Shown here: positions 42,342-52,596 of the stretch, piece by piece
How positions within the stretch are numbered: position 1 is the stretch's first letter
Layout of the letters: every line of letters starts with the position of its first letter
Origin: an uncultured beta proteobacterium
GTDB taxonomy: Bacteria; Pseudomonadota; Gammaproteobacteria; Burkholderiales; Burkholderiaceae_C
Reading direction: 5' to 3'
NCBI GenBank assembly: GCA_903886275.1
Contig: CAISLN010000050.1
Span: 44,457-108,456, forward strand
Length of the DNA: 64,000 nt
Made by a program: the position numbers and the translations under genes
Notes under the pieces: model-generated
The model's database searches: none
Seen by the model: only the letters and a program-made list of their open reading frames with translations
Told to the model about the DNA's origin: nothing

Positions 42342-42902
42342 CTAAACGGCCATGAGGTCCTGCTCTTTGGACGCCACCAGGCGGTCCACATCGGCAATGT
42401 GCTTGTCGGTGATTTTCTGGATTTCGGCTTCGGAGCGCTTTTGGTCATCCTCAGACGCCAACTTGTCCTTGACCAGTTTTTTTACACCCTCGTTGGCGTC
42501 GCGGCGGATATTACGGATCGCCACCTTGGCGCCCTCGCCTTCGTTGCGTACCACCTTGGTCAGTTCCTTGCGGCGCTCTTCCGTCATGGCCGGCATGGGC
42601 ACGCGGATCAGATCCCCCATGCTCGAAGGGTTCAGGCCCAGATCGCTTTCGCGGATGGCCTTTTCAATTTTGGCGCCCATGCCTTTTTCCCAGGGCTGGA
42701 TGCCAATCGTGCGCGAATCGATCAGCGACAGATTGGCCACCTGGCTCAGGGGCATCATGGCGCCGTAATAGTCCACATGCACCGTGTCGAGCAGGGCCGG
42801 ATTGGCGCGCCCCGTACGGACCTTGGTGAGGTTGTTCTTGAAGGCGTCGATGGAGTGGTCCATCTTCTCTTCGAGCGTTTTTTTGATTTCTGCAACCGAC
42901 AT
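42342..42902 (-). CDS. frr: Ribosome recycling factor
   Basis: With EF-G, splits the ribosome after termination. The 186 residues are the normal length. They start with the helical domain ([33 protein letters not shown]) and contain [36 protein letters not shown] and [16 protein letters not shown], all diagnostic. Confidence 0.97.
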   Translation of the reverse strand: MSVAEIKKTLEEKMDHSIDAFKNNLTKVRTGRANPALLDTVHVDYYGAMMPLSQVANLSLIDSRTIGIQPWEKGMGAKIEKAIRESDLGLNPSSMGDLIRVPMPAMTEERRKELTKVVRNEGEGAKVAIRNIRRDANEGVKKLVKDKLASEDDQKRSEAEIQKITDKHIADVDRLVASKEQDLMAV

Positions 42903-42949
42903 GTTCTTATCCTCCAGTCAAGCGAATACCCGCAAGGGCGAGCCGCCTA

Positions 42950-43672
42950 TTAAACGTGAACCAAGGTACCTTCGTCTTCGCCCATGACCACCCGTTTCAA
43001 GGCGCCATTCTTGAAGATGGAGAACACCTTGACCGGCAGCTTTTGGTCCCGGCACAACGCGAATGCGGTCGCATCCATGATGCCCAGATTCTTGTTCATG
43101 GCCTCATCAAAGGTGAGACTGGCGTAGCGCGTGGCATGCGGGTCTTTCTTTGGGTCGGCACTGTAGACGCCATCCACCTTGGTGGCCTTGAGCACAATCT
43201 GTGCGCCAATCTCAGCACCGCGCAGCGCCGCTGCGGTATCGGTGGTGAAAAAAGGATTACCGGTACCGGCAGCAAAAATCACCACCTTGCCCTCTTCGAG
43301 GTACTGCAAGGCCTTGGGGCGCACATAGGGCTCCACCACCTGCTCAATGGCGATGGCCGACATCACGCGTGCGGTCAGGCCGGCCTTGTTCATGGTGTCG
43401 CCCAGGGCCAGTGCGTTCATCACGGTGGCCAGCATGCCCATGTAGTCTGCGGTGGCGCGGTCCATACCTACGGAGCCGCCCGCCACACCGCGGAATATAT
43501 TGCCCCCGCCTATGACCACCGCCACCTCCACACCCAGCTTGGTCACCTCGACCACCTCATCAACCATGCGCACGATGGTGCCGTGGTTGATGCCGAATTG
43601 ATCATCCCCCATCAACGCCTCGCCAGACAACTTCAACAAAATTCTCTTGAAGGCGGGCTTGGCTATCTGCAT
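42950..43672 (-). CDS. pyrH: Uridylate kinase
   Basis: Phosphorylates UMP to UDP; hexameric, of the amino-acid-kinase fold. The 240 residues begin [13 protein letters not shown] and contain [52 protein letters not shown] and the UMP-binding [15 protein letters not shown]. The usual tsf-pyrH-frr order is kept. Confidence 0.98.
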   Translation of the reverse strand: MQIAKPAFKRILLKLSGEALMGDDQFGINHGTIVRMVDEVVEVTKLGVEVAVVIGGGNIFRGVAGGSVGMDRATADYMGMLATVMNALALGDTMNKAGLTARVMSAIAIEQVVEPYVRPKALQYLEEGKVVIFAAGTGNPFFTTDTAAALRGAEIGAQIVLKATKVDGVYSADPKKDPHATRYASLTFDEAMNKNLGIMDATAFALCRDQKLPVKVFSIFKNGALKRVVMGEDEGTLVHV

Positions 43673-43717
43673 GGGGTGGTTCCTATGGGTTGGGTTGGAG
43701 GTAAAAAAACGGCGTGA

Positions 43718-44641
43718 TCAGGCAGCTTGCTTGGCCGCAGCGACTTGGGCAGCCACTTCTGCGGCGAAGTCGTCAACCTTCTTCTCAATGCCTTCACCGA
43801 CCACGTACAGGGTAAAGCCCTTGACGGTGGTGTTGACTGCCTTGAGCATCTGCTCGACGGTTTGCTTGTCGTTCTTGACGAAGTTCTGGTTGAACAGGGA
43901 GACTTCTTTAAGGAACTTTTGCACACCGCCCTCGATGCGCTTGGCAACGATTTCTGCGGACTGCACCGGCTTGCCCGCAGCGGTGGCCACAGCAGCATCT
44001 TCGGCGGCCTTGGCAGTGGCGACTGAACGCTCGCGCGCCACCAGTTCGGCAGGCACTTCGGCGCTGGACAACGAGACTGGCTTCATGGCGGCCACATGCA
44101 TGGCAACATCCTTGGCAGCGACTTCGTCACCTTCAAACTCGACCACCACGCCAATGCGCGTGCCATGCAAGTAGGTGGCCAACTTGGCACCTGTTGCAAA
44201 GCGCTTGAAGCGACGGAAGGTCATGTTCTCGCCGATCTTGCCGATCAGACCCTTGCGCACATCTTCCAGTGTCGGGCCAAAGCCGTCCTGGGCAAAAGGC
44301 AGCTCGCCCAGGGCCGCCACATCGGCGGGGTTGTGCTTGACGATCAGTGCGGCAGCGGCATTGGCCAGGGCCAGGAAGCTGTCGTTCTTGGTCACGAAGT
44401 CGGTTTCGCAGTTGACTTCAAGCAGCGCGCCCACATCGCCTTCAACGCAGTTCACGACCACGCCTTCAGCGGTGATGCGTGCGGCGGCCTTGCCAGCCTT
44501 GCTGCCGAGCTTGACGCGCAGCAGCTCTTCGGCCTTTTCCATATTGCCTTCGGCTTCGGTCAAAGCCTTCTTGCATTCCATCATCGGCGCGTCGGTCTTG
44601 CCACGCAGCTCGGCAACCATACTTGCAGTAATTGCAACCAT
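43718..44641 (-). CDS. tsf: Elongation factor Ts
   Basis: Nucleotide exchange factor for EF-Tu. The 307 residues have the UBA-like N-terminal domain ([34 protein letters not shown]), the core with [11 protein letters not shown] and the coiled-coil/C-terminal module with [18 protein letters not shown]. Length is at the long end of the family, as in other betaproteobacteria. A terminator-like hairpin separates it from rpsB. Confidence 0.98.
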   Translation of the reverse strand: MVAITASMVAELRGKTDAPMMECKKALTEAEGNMEKAEELLRVKLGSKAGKAAARITAEGVVVNCVEGDVGALLEVNCETDFVTKNDSFLALANAAAALIVKHNPADVAALGELPFAQDGFGPTLEDVRKGLIGKIGENMTFRRFKRFATGAKLATYLHGTRIGVVVEFEGDEVAAKDVAMHVAAMKPVSLSSAEVPAELVARERSVATAKAAEDAAVATAAGKPVQSAEIVAKRIEGGVQKFLKEVSLFNQNFVKNDKQTVEQMLKAVNTTVKGFTLYVVGEGIEKKVDDFAAEVAAQVAAAKQAA

Positions 44642-44681
44642 TTTGAATTCTCCGTAATCAGTTCAGTGTTCAATATCAGCT

Positions 44682-44709
44682 AAAAAAAAGGGGCGCACGG
44701 CCCCTTTTT
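44682..44709 (-). terminator. Hairpin with U-tract between rpsB and tsf
   Basis: GGGGC (44690-44694) pairs with GCCCC (44700-44704) around a five-base loop, flanked by an A8 run on the left and T5 on the right. On the minus strand this gives a stem followed by eight T, a good intrinsic terminator or attenuator. Partial read-through would set the rpsB:tsf ratio. Confidence 0.75.
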
Positions 44710-44724
44710 GAGACACACAAAGCT

Positions 44725-45477
44725 TTAGGCCGCTTCGTTGACCTCAACAAATTCGTCTTGCGCTTCAGCGGCAACCACAGCCTTGACCACATCGTCAGAG
44801 GCGCTGGCACGGCCTTCGATCACCGCGTCGGCGATGCCCTTGGCGTACAGAGCGACAGCCTTGGAGGAGTCATCGTTGCCGGGGATCACGTAGTCGATAC
44901 CTTCGGGCGAATGGTTGGAGTCCACCACACCGATCAGGGGGATGCCCAGCTTCTTGGCTTCGGCGATGGCAATCTTGTGGTAACCCACGTCGATCACGAA
45001 AATCGCGTCTGGCAGAACCGTCATATCCTGGATGCCGCCGATGTCTTTCTCGAGCTTTTCCAGTTCACGGGCAAACATCAGTTGTTCTTTCTTGCTCATG
45101 GCGTCCAGACCCGCTTCTTGCTGAACCTTCATGTCCTTCAAGCGCTTGATGGAAGTCTTGACCGTCTTGAAATTGGTCAGCATGCCGCCCAACCAGCGCT
45201 GGTCCACGTAATGCACGCCGGCGCGTTGCGCTTCGGCGGACACGATTTCGCGGGCTTGGCGCTTGGTGCCCACCATCAGGATGGTTCCGCGCTTGGCCGT
45301 CAGTTGACGTACAAACTTGGCGGCTTCCTGGAACATCGGGAGCGATTTTTCCAGGTTGATGATGTGAATTTTGTTGCGATGTCCGAAGATGAACGGTGCC
45401 ATCTTGGGGTTCCAGAAGCGGGTTTGGTGTCCAAAGTGAACGCCGGCTTCCAACATTTCGCGCATAGTAACTGCCAT
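44725..45477 (-). CDS. rpsB: 30S ribosomal protein S2
   Basis: Ribosomal protein of the small subunit, needed for binding of S1. The ATG at 45477 is preceded by GGAG at 7 bp and gives 250 residues with the canonical start [25 protein letters not shown]. Also seen are the [22 protein letters not shown] and [18 protein letters not shown] motifs. First gene of the long minus-strand run; its promoter should lie in 45478-45700, where I cannot assign hexamers. Confidence 0.97.
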   Translation of the reverse strand: MAVTMREMLEAGVHFGHQTRFWNPKMAPFIFGHRNKIHIINLEKSLPMFQEAAKFVRQLTAKRGTILMVGTKRQAREIVSAEAQRAGVHYVDQRWLGGMLTNFKTVKTSIKRLKDMKVQQEAGLDAMSKKEQLMFARELEKLEKDIGGIQDMTVLPDAIFVIDVGYHKIAIAEAKKLGIPLIGVVDSNHSPEGIDYVIPGNDDSSKAVALYAKGIADAVIEGRASASDDVVKAVVAAEAQDEFVEVNEAA

Positions 45478-45705
45478 AATTTTCTCCAAAGGTTAGGTCT
45501 TAAATCCGGTCCGTCAATTGCACTCTGTGAAGATTGAATTCTTCAAAAACACAACACCTTGTCAGAACCGGTTTGCGAGTTCGTCGTGTATGGCATCCAA
45601 TGCACCACCTGCACAACCATTCGAGTTTAGCATGGTTGCATAGGCACTCCGGATGCCTGGCGCGGGTCCCGGTTAGGGCGGGTAGGATGTGCATTTAGGG
45701 ATCTC

Positions 45706-46950
45706 ATGAAAATAGCGGTTATTGGCGCCGGAGTTGTCGGCATCTGCACAGCCTATGAGCTGGCGCAGGACGGTCACAGGGTCAGCATTTTTGAGCGCAA
45801 CGCCTCGGCCTCCGAGGAAGCCAGCTTCGCTTGCGCCGGCAACCTGTCACCCAGCCTGTCGCATCCCCTGTCCTTCCCCAGTCAGCCGGCCACCTCACGT
45901 CTACGCGCCATGTTGGCGCCCACGCCGATCACGGTGACCCGCGGTGCTACCCTGAGCGAACTCGGCTGGCTCAAACAATGGAAGACCGCCGGACAAAACT
46001 TCCCCGAACGTTTTGTAGCGGCGCAAAGGCTAGCCGCCTACAGCTTGGAGCGCTTGCATAGCCTGACCACGCAGGCGCATCTGACGCACGAGCAGGCAAG
46101 CGGGCATATGCTGCTGTTCCAGTCGGAACGCACCTTCCTGGCCTTCCAAGACCAGTTCAATGCCTTGAAGGAGCTGGGCCTTGTGGGTCGCATTTTTACG
46201 CCCACCGAGGCCCGCGTTCTCGAGCCAGGCCTGTCAACTGACGGCCCCCTGCACAGCGCCGTCTGTTATGCCGGCGATGAGGTGGGCAACTGCCGTCAGT
46301 TTGCCCAGGCCCTCAAGGACAAGTTGCTCGAAGGCGGCGTGCAGCTGCATTTGGGCACCACGGTGTCGGCCATCGCCCAAGGCACGGGCATCCAACTGCA
46401 CACCGACACCCAGGGGTCGCTGGACTTTGACCAGGTTGTCATCTGTGCCGGCACCGGCAGTGCGGCGCTGCTCGGCCCCTCCTTGCGCCATCTGCCCCTG
46501 AACCGGCTGTGGAGCTATTCGCTCAGCGCGCAAATCAAGGAGTCCTTTAGCGCGCCCCGCAGCGCGGTGCACGATTGCCACCGCCAAGTGTCCCTCAACC
46601 GCATTGGTGGACGCATAAGGGTTTCTGGCGGTGCCGAGTTGGGCGGCACCGCCGATGTGCACAACGAGAAGATCATCAAGTTGCTGTACCAATCGCTGCA
46701 AAGCAACTTTCCAGGTGCGGCGCACCACAGCCGCAGCATGCAGACCTGGAAGGGTTGCAGTATTTTTTCGCCCGACATGCTGCCCCTGATAGGCCCAACG
46801 GCCAGTCCGGGCATCTGGCTCAATCTGGCGCACGGCCACAACGGCTGGAGCATGGCTTGCGGCTCGGCACGCATCCTGGCCGATCAGATGCGAGGCCAAC
46901 CCACGGGGTTAAATGCAACGCTTGTGCATCCGGGACGTTTTAAATCCTGA
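45706..46950 (+). CDS. dadA: DadA-like D-amino-acid dehydrogenase
   Basis: FAD-dependent oxidoreductase of the DAO/DadA group, expected to oxidise D-amino acids at the inner membrane. The 414 residues begin with the dinucleotide-binding fold IAVIGAGVVGICTAYELAQDGHRVSIFER and then ASEEASFACAGNLSPS. The C-terminal half has GGRIRVSGGAELGG and a substrate-domain end with LAHGHNGWSMACGSARI. AGGGA precedes the ATG. Related glycine/proline oxidases are possible; exact substrate unproved. Divergent from rpsB, where many Proteobacteria have map instead. Confidence 0.85.
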   Translation: MKIAVIGAGVVGICTAYELAQDGHRVSIFERNASASEEASFACAGNLSPSLSHPLSFPSQPATSRLRAMLAPTPITVTRGATLSELGWLKQWKTAGQNFPERFVAAQRLAAYSLERLHSLTTQAHLTHEQASGHMLLFQSERTFLAFQDQFNALKELGLVGRIFTPTEARVLEPGLSTDGPLHSAVCYAGDEVGNCRQFAQALKDKLLEGGVQLHLGTTVSAIAQGTGIQLHTDTQGSLDFDQVVICAGTGSAALLGPSLRHLPLNRLWSYSLSAQIKESFSAPRSAVHDCHRQVSLNRIGGRIRVSGGAELGGTADVHNEKIIKLLYQSLQSNFPGAAHHSRSMQTWKGCSIFSPDMLPLIGPTASPGIWLNLAHGHNGWSMACGSARILADQMRGQPTGLNATLVHPGRFKS

Positions 46951-47009
46951 AGACCGCTTTGCGCACCACGGACCAGCTGACACAATGTCATACGCCACAA
47001 GACCCCGCC

Positions 47010-47852
47010 ATGACCCCTGAACTTGCCCAAAAATTGGCGGCCGCCGTTGACCGCATGCCCGCATTTCCCAAGAGCGTGCAGCGCATTCTGGAACTCACCC
47101 GCGACGTCAACAGTACACCCAAGGATCTGGTGGACGTCATCGACAAGGACCCGGTGGTCACGGTCAAAATTCTCAAGGTGGTCAACTCGGCCTACTACGG
47201 CCTGCCGCGGCAAATTACCTCGATTGGCAACGCCGTGGTGTACTTGGGCTTCAACACCATCAAGAACCTGGCACTCAGCATCGCAGCCATCGGCATGCTG
47301 CCCAAAGACAGCCCCTCGGGCTTCGATGTACAGCAATACCTGCTGCACTCGCTTGCGACGGCCGGCCTAGCCAAGCAGCTGGCGCAAAGGCTTGATGATG
47401 CTGACCCGATGGACTGCTTTATCGTCGGCCTTTTGCACGACTTCGGCAAAGTGGTGTTCGCCCAGTTCATGCCGCACGAATTCAAGGCCGCGCTCGACCA
47501 CAGCCAGGTCACACAAACCCCTTTGCACCTGGTGCTGCAACAGCAGATCGGCGCTGACCACTTTGCAGTGGGCGCCATGCTGGTGGAAAAGTGGCGCTTT
47601 GCCCCGGCGTTGATCGAGACCATTGGCCACCAGGCCCCGGAAATCCTACGCGACACCGACATGATTGCCTGCGTCTTTGGTGCCAACCAAATTTGCAAGA
47701 AGCTCAACTTCGGCTTTGCCGGCAACCCCTGCGTGGATGCGTTTCCACCCAGCGTACAAAAACGCTTGGGCGGAACCCTGGACGAGGTGATTGCGGCACA
47801 GGGCGACTTGACGCAGTTATTTGAAGAAGCGAAACTTTTCGCAAAACTCTGA
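47010..47852 (+). CDS. HDOD-domain signalling protein
   Basis: A 280-residue protein made largely of an HDOD domain (residues ~10-205): LPxxP-like start AFPKSVQRILEL, then VIDKDPVVTVKILKVVNSAYYGLPRQITSIGNAVVYLGFNTIKNLALS, and the residual HD-type segment FIVGLLHDFGKVVFAQF. HDOD proteins take part in signalling and stress or motility control, and most lack enzyme activity; here an H-D pair (LHDFGK) is kept, so a remnant hydrolase site may exist. The ATG at 47010 is chosen as upstream residues look non-coding. Followed at 10 bp by the metallo-hydrolase gene. Confidence 0.88.
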   Translation: MTPELAQKLAAAVDRMPAFPKSVQRILELTRDVNSTPKDLVDVIDKDPVVTVKILKVVNSAYYGLPRQITSIGNAVVYLGFNTIKNLALSIAAIGMLPKDSPSGFDVQQYLLHSLATAGLAKQLAQRLDDADPMDCFIVGLLHDFGKVVFAQFMPHEFKAALDHSQVTQTPLHLVLQQQIGADHFAVGAMLVEKWRFAPALIETIGHQAPEILRDTDMIACVFGANQICKKLNFGFAGNPCVDAFPPSVQKRLGGTLDEVIAAQGDLTQLFEEAKLFAKL

Positions 47853-47862
47853 GGCAGCAAGC

Positions 47863-48750
47863 ATGAAGGTCAAATTTTGGGGTGTCCGTGGATCGATTGC
47901 CTGCCCCGGCCCCAAGACCGTACGCTACGGCGGCAACACCACCTGCATTGAGATACGCACCGACCGCAACGAGCTCATCATTCTGGATGCCGGCACCGGT
48001 ATCTTCCCTTTGTCACAGGCGCTGCTGGCCGAGTTACCGATCACCGCCAATGTACTGATCACCCATTCGCACTGGGACCATATTCAGGGCCTGCCGCTGT
48101 TCATTCCCAACTTCATACCTGGCAACACCCTGCGCCTGCACGGTGGCCATGATCCGGTCTCCGGCAAGGGCATAGAGCAGGTCATGTCGGTGCAACTGCA
48201 GTACAGCTTTTTCCCGGTGCGCGAGGCGGAGATGAAGGCGCGCATCGAATACGTCACCCTCATGCCCAACGAGACTGTGCAGGTTGGCTCGGCCAGTGTC
48301 ACCCCCTGCCTGCTCAACCATCCAGTGATCAACTTCGGCTACCGGGTGGAATGCGATGGCAAGTCGGTATTTTTTACCGGTGACCATGAGCCGCCCTACA
48401 ACATCTACGAACCCGGCGAAGCCAACTACGACGAATACCAGGGTTTTGTGGACGAGAAGAACCAATCGATTCTGGATGCCATGCGCGGTGTGGACGTGCT
48501 CATCGCCGACAGCTCCTATACCGACGCCGAATACGCCGGCAAAAAGGGCTGGGGCCATGGCACCTTCAGCACCAGCATTGCCACGGCCAGGGCGGCCGGC
48601 GCCAAAACCTTGTTTTGCACCCACCATGAACCGACCCGCAGCGACGACGCGCTAGAGGCTGTTTTTGCAGCCGCCCTGAACACCAACGCGGAGCACGCAG
48701 CAGGCCTGGATATACGCCTGGCGTGTGAGGGCGATGTCTACGAATTCTGA
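47863..48750 (+). CDS. Metallo-beta-lactamase-fold hydrolase
   Basis: A 295-residue protein of the metallo-beta-lactamase superfamily, of the group starting VKFWGVRGSIACPGP. The metal-binding motif is THSHWDHIQG (H-x-H-x-D-H), followed by FTGDHEP and the late CTHHEPTRSDD histidines. The starting motif is shared with putative phosphodiesterase-like members; the substrate is unknown. It is likely co-transcribed with the HDOD gene and overlaps the NAD(P)HX repair gene by 17 bp. Confidence 0.88.
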   Translation: MKVKFWGVRGSIACPGPKTVRYGGNTTCIEIRTDRNELIILDAGTGIFPLSQALLAELPITANVLITHSHWDHIQGLPLFIPNFIPGNTLRLHGGHDPVSGKGIEQVMSVQLQYSFFPVREAEMKARIEYVTLMPNETVQVGSASVTPCLLNHPVINFGYRVECDGKSVFFTGDHEPPYNIYEPGEANYDEYQGFVDEKNQSILDAMRGVDVLIADSSYTDAEYAGKKGWGHGTFSTSIATARAAGAKTLFCTHHEPTRSDDALEAVFAAALNTNAEHAAGLDIRLACEGDVYEF

Positions 48751-50185
48751 GCGCATATTGGGCGCTTCCGGCCCGACTACCCTGCTGGCCTGGCCGCTGT
48801 ACGGCATGGCGCAAACCCGCGCAATGGAAAACCTCCACCCGGGCGCTTGCACCACGCTGATGCAACAGGCTGGCCTGGCCTTGGCGCGGCTCACTCTGGC
48901 ACTGGTGCCCCATGCCCGGCTGGTCTGGGTCGCCTGCGGGCCCGGCAACAACGGCGGCGATGGCTTGGAGGCCGCAGCCCATCTGCAGCAATGGGGCAAG
49001 CAGGTTGTGGCAAGCCTGGTTCACGATCCCGAAAAAAGCCCGCCCGACGCATACCATGCTTGGCAGGCAGCACAAGCAGCCGGCGTCGGGTTTTCAGACC
49101 GCGCGCCTGCCCACTATGACGTTTGCGTAGACGCCCTATTCGGCATAGGCACCTTGAGGCCTCTGCAGTCGGCCTACGCCGAGTGGGTAGCGCAAATGAA
49201 TAGCGCGCACGCGCCCACGATTGCCGTGGACCTTCCCAGCGGACTGGATGCCGAAAGCGGTGCAGTCAGCGACGTCCATGTGGTGGCGCAGCACACCCTG
49301 AGCCTGCTGACGCTCAAGCCGGGTCTGTTTACCGGCAGCGGACGCGATGCCTGCGGCGAAGTCTGGTTCAACAGCCTGGCTGTTTGCGCCACCACGCCAC
49401 CGCTGGCTTGGTTGCAATCAGCCCCAGCCCAGCAACCCAGACCGCACGCCAGCAACAAGGGCAGCTACGGCGATGTCTGCATCGTCGGCGGCGCAAGCGG
49501 CATGCGCGGTGCCGTTTTGCTGGCGGCTCGCTCGGCCCTGCAGGGTGGCGCCGGGCGCGTGTTTGTATGCCCGCTAGACGAGCCGGATCTGGCACTGGAC
49601 CCGCAATGCCCAGAACTGATGGTTCGCCGCTTCGAAGAACTGAACTGGAGCGACACGACCCTGGTCGCCGGTTGTGGCGGCGGCCAGTCCATTGCCGACC
49701 ATCTGCCACAGATTTTGCGTGATGCCAAGCGCTTGGTGCTGGATGCCGATGCATTGAACCGCATATCTGAAAGTCCGGCATTGCAGGAGGCGCTGCGCCA
49801 GCGGCCCAACGCCAGCACGGTGCTGACACCGCATCCTCTGGAGGCAGCGCGCCTGTTGTCAGTGACGGTAGCCACCGTCCAGGCCGACCGGCTGCACGCA
49901 GCACAGGCATTGGCCGAACGCTTCCAATGCGTGGTGGTGCTCAAGGGCTCTGGCAGCATCATCACCGCATCTGGAGAGACCCCACGCATCAACCCCACCG
50001 GCAATGCCAAACTGGCCACGGCCGGCACCGGCGATGTGCTGGCCGGGCTGCTGGGCGCCTGTATGGCCAACGGCCTGCCTGCACTGGATGCGGCCTGCGC
50101 GGCGGTCTACCGCCACGGCCTGGCGGCCGACCGCTGGCCGGGGCCGGTGCTCAGTGCGTCAGTCCTGTGCCAGTGGAGGGATTAG
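48734..50185 (+). CDS. nnr: Bifunctional NAD(P)HX epimerase/dehydratase
   Basis: Repairs hydrated NAD(P)H. The 483 residues join the N-terminal epimerase (YjeF_N: CGPGNNGGDGLEAA, DALFGIGTLRPL, AVDLPSGLDAESG) to the C-terminal ATP/ADP-dependent dehydratase of ribokinase fold (NKGSYGDVCIVGGASGMRGAVLLAARSAL, VLTPHPLEAARLL, VVLKGSGSIIT, NPTGNAKLATAGTGDVLAG). The ATG at 48734 is preferred to a GTG three codons earlier. The fusion order is that of E. coli YjeF. Confidence 0.94.
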   Translation: MSTNSERILGASGPTTLLAWPLYGMAQTRAMENLHPGACTTLMQQAGLALARLTLALVPHARLVWVACGPGNNGGDGLEAAAHLQQWGKQVVASLVHDPEKSPPDAYHAWQAAQAAGVGFSDRAPAHYDVCVDALFGIGTLRPLQSAYAEWVAQMNSAHAPTIAVDLPSGLDAESGAVSDVHVVAQHTLSLLTLKPGLFTGSGRDACGEVWFNSLAVCATTPPLAWLQSAPAQQPRPHASNKGSYGDVCIVGGASGMRGAVLLAARSALQGGAGRVFVCPLDEPDLALDPQCPELMVRRFEELNWSDTTLVAGCGGGQSIADHLPQILRDAKRLVLDADALNRISESPALQEALRQRPNASTVLTPHPLEAARLLSVTVATVQADRLHAAQALAERFQCVVVLKGSGSIITASGETPRINPTGNAKLATAGTGDVLAGLLGACMANGLPALDAACAAVYRHGLAADRWPGPVLSASVLCQWRD

Positions 50186-50194
50186 GCCTCTACG

Positions 50195-50222
50195 GGGGCC
50201 GCATTTCGCCTCGGGGCGGCCC
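50195..50222. repeat. GC-rich hairpin between convergent genes
   Basis: GGGCCGC (50196-50202) pairs with GCGGCCC (50216-50222) in the gap between the end of the NAD(P)HX repair gene and the end of rnr. There is no U-tract. The left part, GGGGCCGCATTTC (50195-50207), recurs exactly at 52623-52635, on the other side of rnr. Confidence 0.5.
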
Positions 50223-50237
50223 GTCAGCAAGACTCTC

Positions 50238-52535
50238 TTAACGCTTTTTTCGCGCTGCCTTCTTGGACGTTGCAGCCGGCCGCTCGGACGATTTTGCACT
50301 AACCGATTTGGCCGCGCGACCCGGCTTGGCAGCCTTGCGCGCCACTTCCTTGGACGGCGTTGCGCGCGCCCCGGCATCTGCCTCGAAACGGTCTGACTGT
50401 GGGGCCCTGGCTTCGCGCCCAAGCGCCTTGTCGGTGGGTGGGCGGGCCGCAGCAAGACCTGCGTTTTCATTGACCAAGCGGAAGTCGATCTTGCGCCCGT
50501 CCAGATCCACCCGGCTGACCTGTATGCGCACCCTGGTGCCAATGGCGTAACGGGTACCGGTACGCTCGCCGCGCAGTTCCTGGCGTGCCTCGTCAAAACG
50601 GAAATATTCGCCGCCCAGCTCGGTAATGTGCACCAGGCCTTCGACATACATCGCGTCCAGCGTCACAAACAGACCAAAGCTGGTGGCCGAGCTGACGACA
50701 CCGCCATATTCCTCGCCCAGATGCTCGCGCATGTATTTGCATTTGAGCCAGGCCTCCACATCGCGACTGGCCTCGTCGGCGCGGCGCTCATTGGCGCTGC
50801 AATGCAGACCGGCGGCCTGCCAGGCCAAGCCCTCGGCACTGGCCTTGCGCGGCTTCTCTGCGGGGTCGCGCACCTTGGAGGCCAGGCCTTTTTCCAGGCG
50901 GCGCGCCAGTTTGGCATGGGCCTCGCCGGGAATGGGCAACTCGGGCAACTGGTACTTGCCCTTGGCCAGAATCGCCTTGATGACGCGGTGCACCAGCAGG
51001 TCGGGGTAGCGCCGGATCGGGCTGGTGAAGTGGGTGTAGGCGTCAAAGGCCAGGCCAAAGTGACCGGCGTTGGTGGGCGTGTAAATCGCCTGCTGCATGG
51101 AGCGCAGCAGCATCGAATGAATTTGCTGCGCGTCCGGTCGGTCCTTGGTGGCATTGGCAATGGCCTGGAAGTCGCCCGGCTTGGGATCGTCGCCAATCGT
51201 CATCCCCAGTCCACTGGCCTTGAGGTAGTTGCGCAGGATTTCCATCTTCTCGGGCGTGGGGCCCTCGTGCACGCGAAACAGGCCCTGGTGCTTGCTTTGC
51301 GCAATGAAGTCGGCGCTGCAGACATTGGCGGCCAGCATGGCCTCCTCGATCACGCGGTGCGCCACGTTGCGGGTGCGCGGAATAATTTTTTCGATGCGGC
51401 CGTTTTCGTCGCAGACGATTTGCGTCTCGGTGGTCTCAAAATCCACCGCGCCGCGCTTCTGGCGCGACTTCTGCAGGGCCTGGAACACGCCGTGCAGGTT
51501 CAGCAGGTCATCGACCCTTTCCTTGCGCTTGATGGCCTCGGGCCCGCGGGTGTTGCTCAGAATTGCCGCCACCTCGTTGTAGGTGAAGCGCGCATGGCTC
51601 CACATCACGGCCGGGTAGAACTGGTAGGCATCGACATCGCCATCGGCAGTGACAAACATGTCGCACACCATGCACAGGCGCTCCACCTCCGGATTCAACG
51701 AGCACAGGCCGTTGGACAGCTTTTCCGGCAGCATCGGGATGACCCGGCGCGGAAAGTACACGCTGGTGGCGCGGTCGTAAGCGTCCACATCGATAGCGCT
51801 GCCGTTCTCCACATAGTGGCTTACATCGGCAATTGCCACCAGCAAACGCCAGCCCTTGATGGCGGTACGGCCGCGGCCCTTGGAATAGGGTTCGCAGTAC
51901 ACGGCATCGTCAAAGTCGCGTGCGTCTTCGCCATCAATCGTGACCAGGGGAATGTCGGTCAGGTCGATGCGCTTGGCATGGTCCTGTGGGCGCACGCTGT
52001 CGGGCAGGGTACGGGCCAGTGCCACGCAGGCCTGCGAGAACTCATGCGGCACGCTGTACTTGCGCACGGCAATCTCGATCTCCATGCCAGGGTCGTCCAC
52101 CTCGCCCAGCACTTCCTTGATGCGCCCTACCGGCTGCCCAAACAGCGCCGGCGGCTCCACCAGTTCCACCACCACCACCTGCCCGGCCTTGGCCACGCTG
52201 GTGGCGCCCTTGGGGATCAGCACGTCTTGTCCATAGCGCTTGTCCTCGGGGGCTACCAGCCAGACACCGCTCTCTTGTAGCAGGCGACCAATGATGGGTT
52301 GGGTGGAGCGCTCCACGATCTCCACCACGCGCCCTTCGGGGCGACCCTTGCGGTCGCTGCGCACAATGCGCACCTTGACCCGGTCCTTGTGCAGCACGGC
52401 ACGCATTTCATTGGGGGGCAAGTAGATGTCGGGCCCACCGTCGTCGCGCGACACAAATCCGTGTCCGTCGCGGTGACCCTGAACAATGCCTTCGACTTCG
52501 TCCAGCAAGCCGCTGGTTTGGCTGATATTTTTAAT
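50238..52535 (-). CDS. rnr: Ribonuclease R
   Basis: Processive 3'-5' exoribonuclease for structured RNA. Cold-shock domains (VEGIVQGHRDGHGFVSRDDGGPDIYLPPNEMR), the RNB catalytic domain with TIDGEDARDFDDAVY, and the C-terminal S1 domain (GVVSSATSFGLFVTLD) are followed by a ~70-residue Lys/Arg/Ala-rich tail. The start is unclear: no ATG, GTG or TTG in frame has a ribosome binding site. ATT at 52535 has GAGAAG 5 bp upstream and would begin (M)KNISQTSG, giving ~765 residues; TTG at 52508 and ATG at 52646 are alternatives. The N-terminal winged helix of E. coli RNase R seems absent. Confidence 0.92.
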   Translation of the reverse strand: MKNISQTSGLLDEVEGIVQGHRDGHGFVSRDDGGPDIYLPPNEMRAVLHKDRVKVRIVRSDRKGRPEGRVVEIVERSTQPIIGRLLQESGVWLVAPEDKRYGQDVLIPKGATSVAKAGQVVVVELVEPPALFGQPVGRIKEVLGEVDDPGMEIEIAVRKYSVPHEFSQACVALARTLPDSVRPQDHAKRIDLTDIPLVTIDGEDARDFDDAVYCEPYSKGRGRTAIKGWRLLVAIADVSHYVENGSAIDVDAYDRATSVYFPRRVIPMLPEKLSNGLCSLNPEVERLCMVCDMFVTADGDVDAYQFYPAVMWSHARFTYNEVAAILSNTRGPEAIKRKERVDDLLNLHGVFQALQKSRQKRGAVDFETTETQIVCDENGRIEKIIPRTRNVAHRVIEEAMLAANVCSADFIAQSKHQGLFRVHEGPTPEKMEILRNYLKASGLGMTIGDDPKPGDFQAIANATKDRPDAQQIHSMLLRSMQQAIYTPTNAGHFGLAFDAYTHFTSPIRRYPDLLVHRVIKAILAKGKYQLPELPIPGEAHAKLARRLEKGLASKVRDPAEKPRKASAEGLAWQAAGLHCSANERRADEASRDVEAWLKCKYMREHLGEEYGGVVSSATSFGLFVTLDAMYVEGLVHITELGGEYFRFDEARQELRGERTGTRYAIGTRVRIQVSRVDLDGRKIDFRLVNENAGLAAARPPTDKALGREARAPQSDRFEADAGARATPSKEVARKAAKPGRAAKSVSAKSSERPAATSKKAARKKR

Positions 52536-52596
52536 GAAACTTCTCGCTTTCCTGAGCTGCCCTGGCCAGCACCACCGGCACAGAAACCAAATGGGC

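Noticed and set aside
50628..52280. A 550-codon plus-strand frame opposite rnr.
   Set aside because: Shadow of the RNase R catalytic region; no protein-family features.
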